Assembly (NCBI GenBank): GCA_949130495.1
Contig: OX422211.1
Span: 534,474,017-534,538,016 of the forward strand
DNA length: 64,000 nt
From: Sambucus nigra
Taxonomy: Eukaryota > Streptophyta > Magnoliopsida > Dipsacales > Adoxaceae
Direction of reading: 5' to 3'
Shown here: positions 36,066-46,758 of the stretch, piece by piece
Numbering within the stretch: the first letter of the stretch is position 1
Layout: each line of letters begins with the position of its first letter
Position numbers and translations under genes: made by a program
Notes under the pieces: model-generated
Databases searched by the model: none
Told to the model about the DNA's origin: nothing
Seen by the model: the letters and a program-made list of their open reading frames with translations, nothing else

Positions 36066-36893
36066 TTACCTCTTTAGTTTGGAATCACATGGCACACACA
36101 CTCTATTTCCAAACCTTAATATATCATCTTGTATCAAAAATTCAGTTCTCTTACCCTCGATGACTTCTTCTCTAATCTTCTTCAGTTGTGGGTCATTTAC
36201 TTGTGCAATTTTGATCCTTTCCATCAACATGGGTTGTACTTGTAAGTTTGCAATTATTCCTCCTTTGTTATAGATACGTACATCTATTTCCATAATTCTC
36301 AAATCCCTTAACAGTGCTTCCTGGCTTGTAATAAGACACGCTAAATTTGGTGTAGACTTCCTACTTAAAGCATCGGCTACTACATTAGCTTTCCCCAGGT
36401 GATAGTGAATATTTACATCATAATCCTTCATCAATTCTAACCACCTCCTTTGTCTCATATTCAACTCTTTCTGAGTAAATATATACTTCAAACTCTTATT
36501 ATCGGTATAAATCTCACAAGTCTCTCCATACAAATAGTGTCTCCAAATCTTAAGAGCAAAAATTACAGCTGCTAATTCTAGGTCATGGGTTGGATAATTC
36601 TGCTCATGGGTTTTTAACTGTCTAGAGGCGTAAGCTACTACTTTTTCATTTTGCATTACCACACACCCCAAACTATTTTTAGAAGCATCACTATAAATCA
36701 CAAATCCCCCGGCCCCGGTATGAATAGTCAAAATTAGGGCAGTTACTAATCGATTCTTAAGTTCTTGAAAACTATTATCGACTTCCTCAGACCATTCATA
36801 TTTCACCTTCTTTTGGGTTAACCTAGATAGAGGTTTGGCAATACTATAAAATCTTTCAACAAATCTTCGATAATAACCTGCTAATCTAAGAAA
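36066..36893 (-). pseudogene. Element E RT thumb and RNase H
   Basis: The 246-aa ORF 36,066-36,806 starts after the RT connection ([19 protein letters not shown]) and contains RNase [16 protein letters not shown] (first D), [15 protein letters not shown] (E), [12 protein letters not shown] (D) and [10 protein letters not shown] (final D). All four catalytic acidic positions are visible. It cleaves the RNA of the RNA-DNA hybrid during reverse transcription. Upstream (36,807-36,893) the frame continues with the RT C-terminal [19 protein letters not shown] until element B's insertion point. The stop at 36,066 precedes the integrase region. Confidence 0.9.
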
Positions 36894-36898
36894 ACTAT

Positions 36899-37470
36899 TG
36901 TTGATGTAAAAAATTAGATTATTAAATATAATTATTTAATCACAAATAAAATAAAATGAGATAAAAAAAATTTAAAGTGGTTCAGCCTTATAAGAATGGC
37001 CTACATCCAATTCTGTTATTGCTGACTGTTTGGGAATTCTCAATTACAAATCTCATCAAGAAATTTCGGTCCCCTTACAATGAAAATAATACAATGTATT
37101 TATAGCCCTAAGGCTGTCATGTGAAAGGGTAATACATTCAATTCCCCTTAAGCGTATACATCTGTATGATAATAATAAGCATTTAATGCGCAATAAATCT
37201 ATTGGTTATCCTGTTATTAATGCTTTGTTCGAGGTGCAGCTCGGACCGCCTAATCTACTCAGACCACCTAAGTAGTTCGGTACTCAAAAGTTCCTCGTAA
37301 AGTTCTCGTTGGTCGGAGTGTCTGAGTTGATCAGGGAAGCAGAGTTCCTCGTTACAGTATGGTTCCTCGGAGTCAAGGTGTTTGTTCGGAAGTGTTTGTT
37401 ATTGACACGCAGATTACCACGTGTCTTCACTCAATTGAGCCATGTCAACAGACTAAATTTGGTATCAACA
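36899..37470 (-). repeat. Element B 3' LTR
   Basis: 572 bp. A minus-strand TATA box (GCTATAAATAC) lies at 37,096-37,106. The 5' LTR carries about 20 extra bases from a local duplication of a CTCGGCACTCAAAAG segment. Confidence 0.92.
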
Positions 37471-37481
37471 GAAGCCCCCAA
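37471..37481 (-). other. Element B polypurine tract
   Basis: The minus strand reads TTGGGGGCTTC, next to the 3' LTR. Confidence 0.7.
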
Positions 37482-37724
37482 TGTTTCACAGTTCGAAATT
37501 TGAGGAGTGTGGAACATTCTTTCTCGAAATATGGCGGTTTTAAATGGTCATCCTGAAATTTAGGAGTATTTTCTTTTGTATTTATTTCTCCTTCCAAATT
37601 CATAGAATCGGTCTTTTTTGAATTTTTATAACCGCTTCGATTCCCGCGCCCTTTTTGTCTTTTTAGCCGCCGGTAAGGTAACCGTCTCTTTTTGCAATCA
37701 TTACTTTTACCCTTTCCCAAGGCA

Positions 37725-37898
37725 GAGTATTTAAACGTTGTAGAAAATCCCATCGTCTTCTACTTTTTCAAATTTGTCTCTTTCAATTTTCCATTGTCTC
37801 TCTCTACTGTGCGTTCATCTCTTTCATCATTTGTTGTCAACAGACTCATCTCTTTCCTGTAAGATTTTCTTCTTTCTCTTTGATTTCCTTCTTTCATC
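37725..37898 (+). promoter_or_regulatory. Promoter and CT-rich leader of antisense gene 1
   Basis: A plus-strand TATA-like box (GTATTTAAAC) near 37,727-37,736 is followed by a CT-rich leader and an ATG in good context (CATCATGG, ATG at 37,899). This suggests transcription opposite to gag-pol from a promoter internal to element B. Confidence 0.5.
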
Positions 37899-40165
37899 AT
37901 GGTTTATCCTGTAGAATCGATTGATAAATTTCGCTCTGATTTCTCTATTCCCTCATGGGTTATTTTGGAAGAGCTTTCTGAGCCTTCAGACTATTTTCGT
38001 TTGGCTGAGGGATATTGGTTCCCCGGTCTCTTTGTCGCTGAGTGTGCCTTTTCTTTTCCCCCAAACCCTCTATGTCTGGAATTCTGTCAATACTTTGACG
38101 TGGTTCCTGCAAGAATAGCCCCCAATACGTGGAGAATAGTTAACGGTGTTTATAGATCAAATCAAATTCATGGAACTCGTATAGGAATTCCTGAAATTAT
38201 GTTTTGTTATAGATGGGATGTGGGCGATAATACTTTTTATTTGAAAACTAGGTTTTTAAATAGAGCTTTAGTGGTCAATCTCCCAGATGCCAATAAGGAC
38301 TACTTTGAGCACGGGGTTGTTATGAAAAATTGGCAGCACCCTCCATTAACTGGAGATGATGTTTACCAGGGTCCCAGATGTCCTCCCTATTGAAATGGGA
38401 TAGGTTGTTTTTATTTTATTTTCAAAATTATGCTTCCTTTGTGTTTGATAAAATGTGCCACTGATATTTTAATTTTGATTTATTTGCAGTTGACAGCAAA
38501 AGAAAATCTCCAAAAGAGGCCGACGTTAACATAAGGCATTTAAAACTTATCTGGAGTTTGCATCAGACTGTTGCCGACGAGCATATTAGGTTAGCTTCAT
38601 ATTTGCTGCAGTACAAGAGTTACACCTCCTCTTTTACTGCTCGTCCGGTGATAAGCGACGCAGAACCAATACTAGCCTCTACAAGTTCTTCACCTGAGTC
38701 ACATATTCCTTTGAGTGAAAGGATGAAAAAAAGAAGACCTCCTACCCTTTTTGAGAAATATACCTCTGGTGCTGGAGAGGGAAAGAGAAGTAAGCTTGAT
38801 GTCCCAGGAGAGGGGACAAAGAAAATTGATGCACCTCCTTCGGATGCTCCTGTGAAGGTTGTCGAGAAGCCTCCAGTGGCCCCGAGAAAGGCTGCTGCTC
38901 CAAGTGAGGTGATTGTTACTTCTCCGACTAAGACTACATCGTTAGTTGAGAAAGTTGATGCTCCTCTGAGGAGGCTGAAGAAAATCTCCTTTATCAATTT
39001 GGCTGAATCCATCTCTCAGCCCCCAACTAGTGGTATTCCCACTTTTGTTCCCCCAAGCTCTGCTATGAACTCGGTGAAGACTTGGATCATTCCCGAGATC
39101 TAAGGTATTGAAGAAAACATTTCTCGGGACACGGTTACCACATTAGCAGCTCGTCATATTCCTTCTGTAAGTCCTATAGTCTTAAATTTTCATTCTTTCC
39201 TTTTTGTATCTATGCATTGACTTGCTTTCATTTTCTTTTCACAGTTGGTGAGCTGTTTTAATACAATTCTGAAGAAAGATTAAGCTATTAAAGCTTCCAG
39301 CTCCTCGTCTGGTGTAGAGGAAGCTTTGATGGGCCTGGCGCAGTCTCTGAATGATTCTTGTCAGAAATATGATGATGATAAGGCGATTTGGGAGAAGAGG
39401 CTTACTTCGACCGAGCAGGAGAAGGCTCAGGTTATTGAGGTCTCCAAGGGGTTGGAGAAAAAAATAAATGATTTGGAGGGGAAGAATAAAGAGCTCAAAG
39501 GGAAGCTCAAAAATGCTGGGGAGCTTGAAGATAAGCTCAAGGATGCTGAGGAGGAGTTGGGTCAACTTCGGGAAGTACGTCGTCAGAAGGAAGAAGTTAA
39601 GAATAAATTGAAAGTTGCTGATGATCTTCTTTCCGAGAAGCTTTCCTCGGAGAAGATAAAAAGGAAATTGGCTGTCAAAAAATCTTTCAGCGTCGGCTGG
39701 GATAAAGGGTGGAATAAAGGTTTGGCTGCCATGATGTCGCAAGTGGAATATGGCAGTCTCAAATACTTTAGAGATGGATGGGTCGCTGCTCTGCAAGAGA
39801 TGAAAGTTGATGAAAATTCTGAACTATTTCAGCGACACACCCCGGGCCCCCCTCCAACTCCTGAAGAAGAAGAAGAAGAAGAAGAAGAAGAAGAAGAAGA
39901 AGAAGAAGAAGAAGAAGAAGAAGAAGAAGAAGAAGAAGAAGAAGAAGAGGAGGACGAAGCTGCCTCTGAGGAATCTTCCATGTTGATGGGAGATCAAATT
40001 TCTCATCCCCTAGCTATCCATCCCACTGGCGAGGAACTTCAACTACCCGTTTCTTCATCTGAGCAACCTCCAGCACTTCCCGAGAAACCCTATGTTCCAT
40101 CCGAGCAACCTAGCTCCTCGTCCCAGCCTCCCGATAAAGTTTTGGGAGATAAGGAAAAGGTGTAG
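37899..40165 (+). pseudogene. Antisense gene 1 of element B: putative gypsy-type transposon protein (three exons, three stops)
   Basis: Exon 1 (37,899-38,403) reads MVYPVESIDKFRSDF and a region with FPPNPLCLEFCQYFDVVPARIAPNTWRI, which resembles the plant 'putative gypsy-type transposon' domain (Pfam Transposase_28). I infer introns 38,404-38,489 (gttgtt...tttgcag) and 39,167-39,244 (gtaagt...ttcacag); both keep the frame. Exon 2 is basic and proline-rich; exon 3 (39,245-40,165) is a coiled coil, then GWDKGWNKGL...GWVAALQEM, a run of about 29 glutamates and a proline/serine-rich end. In-frame stops are TGA near 38,391, TAA at 39,101 and TAA near 39,281, so this copy is dead. Antisense ORFs between pol and the 3' LTR are known in some Tat elements such as Grande. 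Function unknown. Confidence 0.7.
39863..39948 (+). repeat. GAA trinucleotide microsatellite coding poly-Glu
   Basis: About 28 GAA units in frame in exon 3 of antisense gene 1. The reverse frame gives a spurious poly-Phe ORF. Confidence 0.9.
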
Positions 40166-40244
40166 AGTTGTTCGGATTTCTCTCTATATTTTATTTTTCT
40201 TTGTCAAATGTAACTCTGAACTTTGTACTTCTCCTTTATGATGT

Positions 40245-40250
40245 AATAAA
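40245..40250 (+). terminator. Poly(A) signal of antisense gene 1
   Basis: AATAAA in the context GATGTAATAAAATTTG, 80 bp after the stop. Antisense gene 2 ends with almost the same string. Confidence 0.5.
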
Positions 40251-40352
40251 ATTTGAAGTTTCACCTATTCATATTGTTGTTTCTCTTCTTCATGCTCTGT
40301 TTGAACTCTTATTGATTATTGCTTTTTCTTCCTCTACTAGTTTCTAGCCAGG

Positions 40353-41603
40353 ATGGAATTATTGTCTGCTCATGATATAAAACTGTTAAGGCAATGCAAT
40401 GAGTATTTCCAAGCTGGTCATACAGACATGAGTGCAGCTCAAATCACTGACATCATCGGTCAACGTGCTTCAGATCAAGCAATTGAAGCCTATCAGTATT
40501 TGAAGTGCCTGCTCGACCGTGCAGTGGCTAACAACGTGGCATACTATGATATGATTAAAGATCTCCAAGGCACTCTCGAAGAACTTTAGCAATAATATAA
40601 GGAATCTACTGCCCTTTTGCATGAGGGGTACGAGAATAAGTATCAGCAAATCAGTGCTGATAAGGGCTACGATAAACGGTTTACTGCTTATGATGTGAGG
40701 GAGAGAACTTTGAAGGCTGAGGTCGAAGAGCACAGACAGATAGCTGAGCTGTTAGAGCAAGAATATAATAACCTGCAAAGAGAGGTGTATTAGTTGAAGT
40801 CTGCAGCTTCCACCCCAAACGCTTTGGTCCCTGTGAACGACGAGGGATTCTCTTTCTTGGAGGTCGAAAACGCCAACCTGAGGGATGAATTAGAAACCTT
40901 GAAGAGAGCTGGCCCTTCTACATCTACTTGGGGACGAGCAAGAGCTGTTTGGATTCCTGTCGAGGAACAGAGAACTCAATCTGCTCTGGAGAACCAGGCC
41001 TTCCAACTGATGGCAAAGAACCACGCATTGGCTGAGATGTCTAAGAAGATCAGGAATCTGGACGAGCAGCTTTCTGCACAGAAGTCTGTCTTGGAGAATA
41101 AAGAACTCTTTATAAAAAATCTCCACGAGCAACTGGAAAGATTGACATATCAATTCCACAAGCAGCCCAGAGAATTCTGGATGGCTGGCTACAATGAGGC
41201 TCTCTACCATTTGGATGATCGTATCCAAAATGCAAATAATGAGGGTTACAAACAGGGATGGTTGAATGCCTTAGGTGTACTGCAACTGGAATAGGGTCAT
41301 TACCTATGGGATTACCATAATCCTGGGCTGCTCGACCTACCAGGGCCACCATTTAAGCTTGATATGAGTTGGATCCCTGCTCAGGCCATCCCTCGGTGTT
41401 TGATTTCCAAATACCTTGGCAATTACAATCTCCATTCCAATGTTAAGATATCTCGTCCCGAGCACCTACTAGATCGACCATCTGTGATGAACATCAGGAT
41501 GCTTAAGGATTTTAACTTCATAAATTCCCCTCATACTTTAAATGATCCACCTGCTAGCGAGGAACATGTTTCAAAAGCAAAGGGGAAGAAACCAATAGAA
41601 TAG
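40353..41603 (+). pseudogene. Antisense gene 2 of element B: coiled-coil protein with three TAG stops
   Basis: A single 417-codon frame starts MELLSAHDIKLLRQCNEYF and ends SKAKGKKPIE, with TAG stops at 40,587, 40,791 and 41,292 and no frameshift. It has no domain I recognise. The middle is coiled coil (ENANLRDELETLKRA; EMSKKIRNLDEQLSAQKS). The segment near residues 275-310, GYNEAL...GYKQGWLNALGVLQ, resembles the GWNKGL...FRDGWVAALQEM tail of antisense gene 1, so the two may share a duplicated C-terminal module; the Transposase_28-like N-terminus is missing here. Splice-acceptor-like sequence (CTCTACTAG) precedes the ATG, so an upstream exon is possible. Confidence 0.6.
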
Positions 41604-41615
41604 GAATCTTGATGT

Positions 41616-41621
41616 AATAAA
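41616..41621 (+). terminator. Poly(A) signal of antisense gene 2
   Basis: AATAAA in the context GATGTAATAAATTTG, 13 bp after the stop. Confidence 0.5.
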
Positions 41622-42019
41622 TTTGTATTTCATTCTTGATGTATTTTGTTCTATATTTAATGAAATAATTTTATTTACAAATCATGACTGCCATTCTCTT
41701 ATAATTATAAAACATTTTACATCTGTGCATGTATATCTGTTAAAAAGATAAAAACATTGTGTTATTAGTCGATCAACTTATTGTCGACTAGTTTGAATTT
41801 GTGGTAATCATTTGACAAATAAACAAACTTAATGATGTTTTGTTTCTCGACCAACTTAGTAGTAATTTAAAAAGTTACGAGTATAAAAAATTTTGCTCGA
41901 TCACTTTCTCGTATTCATAAAATGTTTTCAAGCAACCAAGGTCGGTAAAATTTCCTTTTCGACCAACAACAATTAGTGGTTTTTTTTCTTAATTAGCAAT
42001 TTTGGCACTTTTTGGAATA

Positions 42020-42486
42020 GTTTTACTTCTTAACCAACCTTAGTTGGCATTTTTAGGAATAGATATACTTCCCGACCAACCTTAGTTGGCATTTTCGGGA
42101 ATAAATTTACTTCCTGACCAACCTTAGTTAGCGTTTTTAGGAATAGATTTACTTCCCGACCAACCTTAGTTGGCGTTTTTGGGAATATATTTACTTCCTA
42201 ACCAACCTTAGTTGGCATTTTTAGGAATACATTTACTTCCTAACCAACATTAGTTGGCATTTTTAGGAATACATTTACTTCCTAACCAACCTTAGTTGGC
42301 ATTTTTAGGAATACATTTACTTCCTAACCAACCTTAGTTGGCATTTTTAGGAATACATTTACTTCCTAACCAACATTAGTTGGCATTTTTAGGAATAGAT
42401 TTACTTCCCGACCAACCTTAGTTGGCGTTTTCGGGAATAGATTTACTTCCCGACCAACCTTAGTTGGCGTTTTCGGGAATAGATTT
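42020..42486. repeat. 42-bp tandem repeat, about 11 copies
   Basis: Each unit contains CCAACCTTAGTTGG (a 5-bp stem hairpin) and a TTTAGGAATA or TTTCGGGAATA block, with TTTACTTCC between. Two variant classes occur in blocks (CTAACC...TTTAGG and CCGACC...TTCGGG). It sits between pol and the antisense genes. Tandem repeats in this position are known in Tat/Ogre elements and can seed satellites. Confidence 0.9.
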
Positions 42487-42618
42487 GAGTAGTCCGAGTT
42501 TTGCTGAGTAGTGTGTAGCACTAGTATTCCGAAAAAAATTTCCAACGAAAAGAAAGGACTGGGCAGAACATTGTCACTTTATTCATACTGATGAAACTGC
42601 ATTACATGAGAGTTTACA

Positions 42619-43860
42619 TTACTGATAATATTTGCGCAGGTGTTTTGCATTCCATGCATTCTTAAACTCCTCCCCTTCTAAAGTTTCTATTTTGTATGTC
42701 CCTAGTCGAACAACTTCCTTAACTCGGTAGGGTCCATGCCAGTTCGCTTCCAATTTATTATGCTTTTGAATCACCTTCTTTAGCACATAGTCTCCTTCTT
42801 TTAGGTCGCACTTCTTCACTCTCTTATTGTAGAACAAAGTTGTTCGCTACTGGTAAGCAGCATTTCTAATGGTTGCTTCTTCCCTAACCTCCTCGAGCAT
42901 GTCCAAATCTAACCTTCTCATTAAATCGCTGACAAGGGAATTGAAATTCAGTATTCTGTGTGTTGGGAGACCCAATTCGGCGGGTATAACAGCTTCACTT
43001 CCAAATGCTAACATATATGGAGATTCCCCTATTGTTGCTCGGGGAGTAGTTCGATAAGCCCATAGCACTGATTGTAGTTCATTGATCCAGTTTGCTTTCG
43101 CGTCATTCAGTCTTTTTTTTAAACCATTCAACAGCGTTCTATTTGTCACTTCAGTTTGTCCATTGCTTTGAGGATGGCCTTGTGCCGAGTGGATCTTCAA
43201 GATATTTGACTGATGATAATAGGCGGCGAACTCCTCGTTGTCAAATTGTGTTCCATGGTCTGTGATGAAGGAATGAGGAAGACCATATCGAAAAATGATG
43301 TTCTTCCAAATAAATTAGTACACCTTGTCGTATGTCATATCAATGAGAGGCTCAGCCTCAACCCATTTAGTAAAATAATCCACAGGGACCACGAGATACT
43401 TAAATCTTCCCCTGGTCGTCGGCAGTGGTCCGACCAAATCTATTCCCCATATGGCAAATGGCCAAGGGGAAGTAATGGGTGTCAATAATGCTTGGGAGTT
43501 CTTCGGATGGAGGAGAAACGCTGACACTTGTCACATTTTTTGGCATAGGCTATACAATCATCTCTCATCGTCGGCCAGTAGTATCCTTGAGTCATTATTC
43601 TTTGCAAAAGTGTTCGACCTGCTACATGGGCTCCACAGGACCCTTCATGGACCTCTTTAATCAAATCTTTCACCTCGGTGGGATGTACACATCTTTGCAA
43701 ACCTGCTATAATTCCTCGTCTGTATAGAATACCATTAGTCAGTACATAACGAGCAGCCTTAAACTTTAGTTTCTTGGCTGCAAGTTTGTCAGTTGGTAAT
43801 TCCCCTTTCTCAATATATGCTCTGATGGGATCCATCCATGATGATCCTAAATCAAGGGTA
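42619..43860 (-). pseudogene. Element B integrase (frameshifted, catalytic residues present)
   Basis: The zinc-binding N-terminus (HEGSCGAH...CDKCQRF) is in ORF 43,482-43,835. The core follows in another frame: D in WGIDLVGPLPTTRG (43,315-43,527), second D in FITDHGTQFDNEEF (between pieces), E in QSNGQTEVTNRT (42,847-43,200). All three DDE residues can be seen. The C-terminal segment 42,619-42,837 has DYVLKK...LEANWHGPYRVKEV and ends LRKYYQ. No chromodomain follows, as expected for the Tat lineage. Breaks lie near 43,500, within 43,200-43,315 and at 42,840. Confidence 0.88.
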
Positions 43861-43925
43861 TTAAAGTTTATCGTCAGATCTTCATCTATACTCCGACCAG
43901 CTAAAACTTCAATTGCGATTGTTCT

Positions 43926-44880
43926 TCATAGCTCGGTACGAGTAGCTGATGCTAATCGAGCTAAGGCGTCTGCTCTCGCATTCTCTATTCTTGGTATTCT
44001 GACCAGTTGAATAGCAGCAAATTCTGACACCAGCTCCTTTGCCTTTGCATGATATCTGATCATTAATTCTCCTTTGGTTGCATATACTCCCATCATTTGA
44101 TTTATGACCAATTGAGAGTCACTGAAGACAATAACTTGTTCTGCCCCCATGGTTTTTGCCAAACTAAGACCTGTAATCATGGCTTCATGTTCAGCCTCAT
44201 TATTCGAAGCTTTGAATTGGAAACGTAGGGCGTATTCCATGTCGACCTCGTCCGGACTGTTCAAACTATCCCTGCGCCACATCCTGTAGTGCAAGATGAA
44301 CCATCCACATATAGACTCCATTTAGATAACTTGTCCTCAAATTTCTGATCTGACAGAGTTCCTCGGTGGAAAATTTGTTGCTTCCTTTCACCATCTCCTG
44401 ATATTTCTTGATGTTCGTTGATCATCTTTTCTTGCCCTTTTACCAACCTAAGCTGGTCTGGGCTTGAATTTAATGATTCTGTGACATCTACTTTCCCTTT
44501 TACCAAGATAAGTTGGTCTGAGCTTGCATTTAATGATCCTGTAACATCCACAGGTTGATTAGTGAGCAACTTTTTCTCCTCGGGGATATTAGGATAGGTG
44601 AACTCTGCTATAAAATTAGCTACCGCTTGCCCCTTTAGCGATGATCTGGGTTCATAAACTATATCATATTCACCAAGTTCTATTGCCCAACACATCAACC
44701 TTCCTGATTTTTCTGGTTTATGAAGGGCTTGCCTCAATGGCACATCAGTATATACTACTATAGTATGAGTCTGGAAGTATGGCTTCATTCTTCTACTTGC
44801 CTCGATCAATGCTAGTGCCAATTTTTCCAGCCTTGGATATCTGATCTCTACTCCTCGAAAGGCCTTACTTGTGTAGTAGA
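43926..44880 (-). pseudogene. Element B dual RNase H
   Basis: The first RNase H, following RT, shows LALIEASRRMKPYFQTHTI and VVYTDVPLRQALHKPEKSGRL (44,600-44,821). After a linker with two near copies of an SLN(A/S)S(S/P)DQL.LVKG phrase comes the second RNase H: WSLYVDGSS (D), NNEAEHEAMITGL (E), VFSDSQLVINQM (D), NARADALARLAS (D). All four catalytic positions of the second domain are present. A frameshift near 44,265-44,320 separates the DGSS motif from the rest. Two RNase H domains in one polyprotein is typical of Tat elements. Confidence 0.88.
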
Positions 44881-45864
44881 TTAGTTATTGTACTCCATTC
44901 TCCATTCTTATCAATGTCGAACTGCATTCTCGGACACTGCTAGATACAAGTATAATTTTTCTCCCATCACTAGCTTGGATAACAGCGGAGGTGCTCCCAA
45001 ATACTTCTTCAAGTCTTGGAAAGCCTTCTCAAATTCATCATTCCATTCAAAAGTCTTTCGGAGCATCTTGACTAATGGGAGACATCGATCAGTTGCTCGC
45101 TATACAAATCTGTTGAGTGCCGCTACTCGTCCTGTAAGACTTTGCACCTCTTTCTTCGTCGTTGGGGATCGGAGCCCTAACAGAGCTTTGATCTTTTCAG
45201 GGTTAGCTTCAATGCCTCGTTGATTGATAATGTACCCGAGAAACATGCCTTCTCGTACTCCAAATATACACTTGGTCGGGTTCAACTTCATTTGATATTT
45301 ATCCAACTGATCAAAGGTTTGGCCTAAGTCAAGTAGATGATCGGCAGCATTCTTGCTCTTTGTCAGCATATCGTCAACATAGACTTCCATATTGCAACCG
45401 ATTTGTTCTGCAAACACTTTGTTCATCATCCGCTTAAATGTTGCACCTACATTTTTCAAACCAAAAGGCATAACATTATAACAATAAGTTCCCCTAGGGG
45501 TAATGAAAGAAGTACTCTCCCTGTCTTCAGGTTTCATTTTAATCTGATTGTAACCAGAATAAGCATCCATGAAGCTCAGCAGCTCGTGTCCCGAGGTAGC
45601 ATCCACTAGTTGATCAATTCGGGGCAGCGGAAAGTGATCCTTTGGGAATGCTTTGTTGAGGTCGGTGAAGTCTACACACATCCTCCATTTGTTGTTCTTC
45701 TTTTTCACCATCACCACATTTGCTAACCAATCTGGATATTTAACATCTTCAATAAAGCAAGCTTTCTGGAGCTTCTCGACTTCCTCCTGTATAGCTTGAT
45801 TTTTCTTGGGACTGAATATTCTTCTTCCCTGTTTCATAGGCTTGATCTCCTTATTCACATTGAG
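44881..45864 (-). pseudogene. Element B reverse transcriptase
   Basis: ORF 45,100-45,858 (252 aa) starts near NKEIKPMKQGRRIFSP and holds the RT fingers and palm: KKKNNKWRMCVDFTDLNKA, FPLPRIDQLVD, LLSFMDAYSGYNQI, MPFGLKNVGATF and the catalytic VYVDDMLTKSK. The frame carries on past a TAG at 45,100 with ATDRCLPLVKMLRKTFEWNDEFEKAFQDLKKYLG, the thumb/connection to RNase H, then frameshifts near 44,900. Residues needed for polymerisation (YVDD aspartates and the D in FMDAYS) are present; the protein is broken only by stops. Confidence 0.9.
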
Positions 45865-46758
45865 TTAATGACATAAGAAATTTGGATCTATCCCGGGCAT
45901 ATCCTCATGACTCCACGTAAAATTTTGCTTTATGCTTCTTAGGAAAGTTATCAATTCCTGTTTTAGTGAGGCTTCCAATGACGAACCTACTTGAGTAGTT
46001 CGTTCAGGGTGCTCGTCGTCCAAAATGATGTTTTCAGTAGCTTCCATCACTTGACCCTTCACGAGTTGCGACTCATCTCTAGGATCCAATGTTTCAATTT
46101 ATGCACCTTCATCCACTTGATAGGTAGTGGACTTTTTCCTTGATTCCTCCATTTCCTCTTGCTCGGCGGATGAATAATAGAATTCCCGAGCTACTTTCTG
46201 ATCACCTTTCACAACTCCTACTCCAAAATTTATTAGAAATTTTAGGCATTGATGTACCGTAGATGGTACAGCCTCGAACTTCTTCAATCCTACTCTTCCC
46301 ATGATGATATTGTATGTTGATTGAACATTCTTATCCATCACGAAGAAGAGTATTCTTTCTATTCGACAAGCAGGCCACGTACCAATGAATATATCCAATT
46401 TTATCGTCCCAAGTGGAAATACTTTCTCGCCAGCAAAATCGAGGAGGGGTCTATAATAAGGCTCCAGTTGAGATAGCTTTAAATTTAAACAGTCGAAGCA
46501 CGAGTAGAACATGATGTTTGTTGAGCTACCATTGTCTACCAGTACTCTTGAAATCATTACCTCGTGCATCCTCATTTTGATCACCAATGGGTCATCATGA
46601 GGATATAGAACACCTGCGAGGTCGTTCTTTGAGAAACCAATGATCAATTTTTCTTTATTTACCTTTCTCGGGCGATCCTCCTCAGCTAGATTTATTCGTT
46701 GAATATATGAGCAAGCTTGAGCCTCACAGAGGTAAGATTTTCTCTCTGCAGTAAGGTC
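45865..46758 (-). pseudogene. Element B protease and linker
   Basis: In the same frame as gag, ORF 46,099-46,647 has YPHDDPLVIKMRMHEVMISRVLVDNGSSTNIMF; the VDNGS motif is the aspartic protease active site in the D-N-G variant. IERILFFVMD and YNIIMGRVGLKKFEAVPST follow, the usual C-terminal block. A TAA at 46,099 and one at 45,865 bound a linker (LDPRDESQLVKGQVMEATE; FTWSHEDMPGIDPNFLCH) leading to RT. The acidic IDPNFLCH phrase is the normal entry to RT in Tat elements. Confidence 0.88.

Noticed and set aside
36066..36806. Endogenous pararetrovirus RT/RNase H
   Set aside because: Integrase with chromodomain, LTRs, PBS and TSD place it in a Ty3/gypsy chromovirus.
39824..40006. Minus-strand poly-Phe ORF
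   Set aside because: Reverse frame of the GAA microsatellite in antisense gene 1.
42020..42486. CRISPR-like regular repeats
   Set aside because: The units are directly tandem with no unique spacers, inside a plant retrotransposon.
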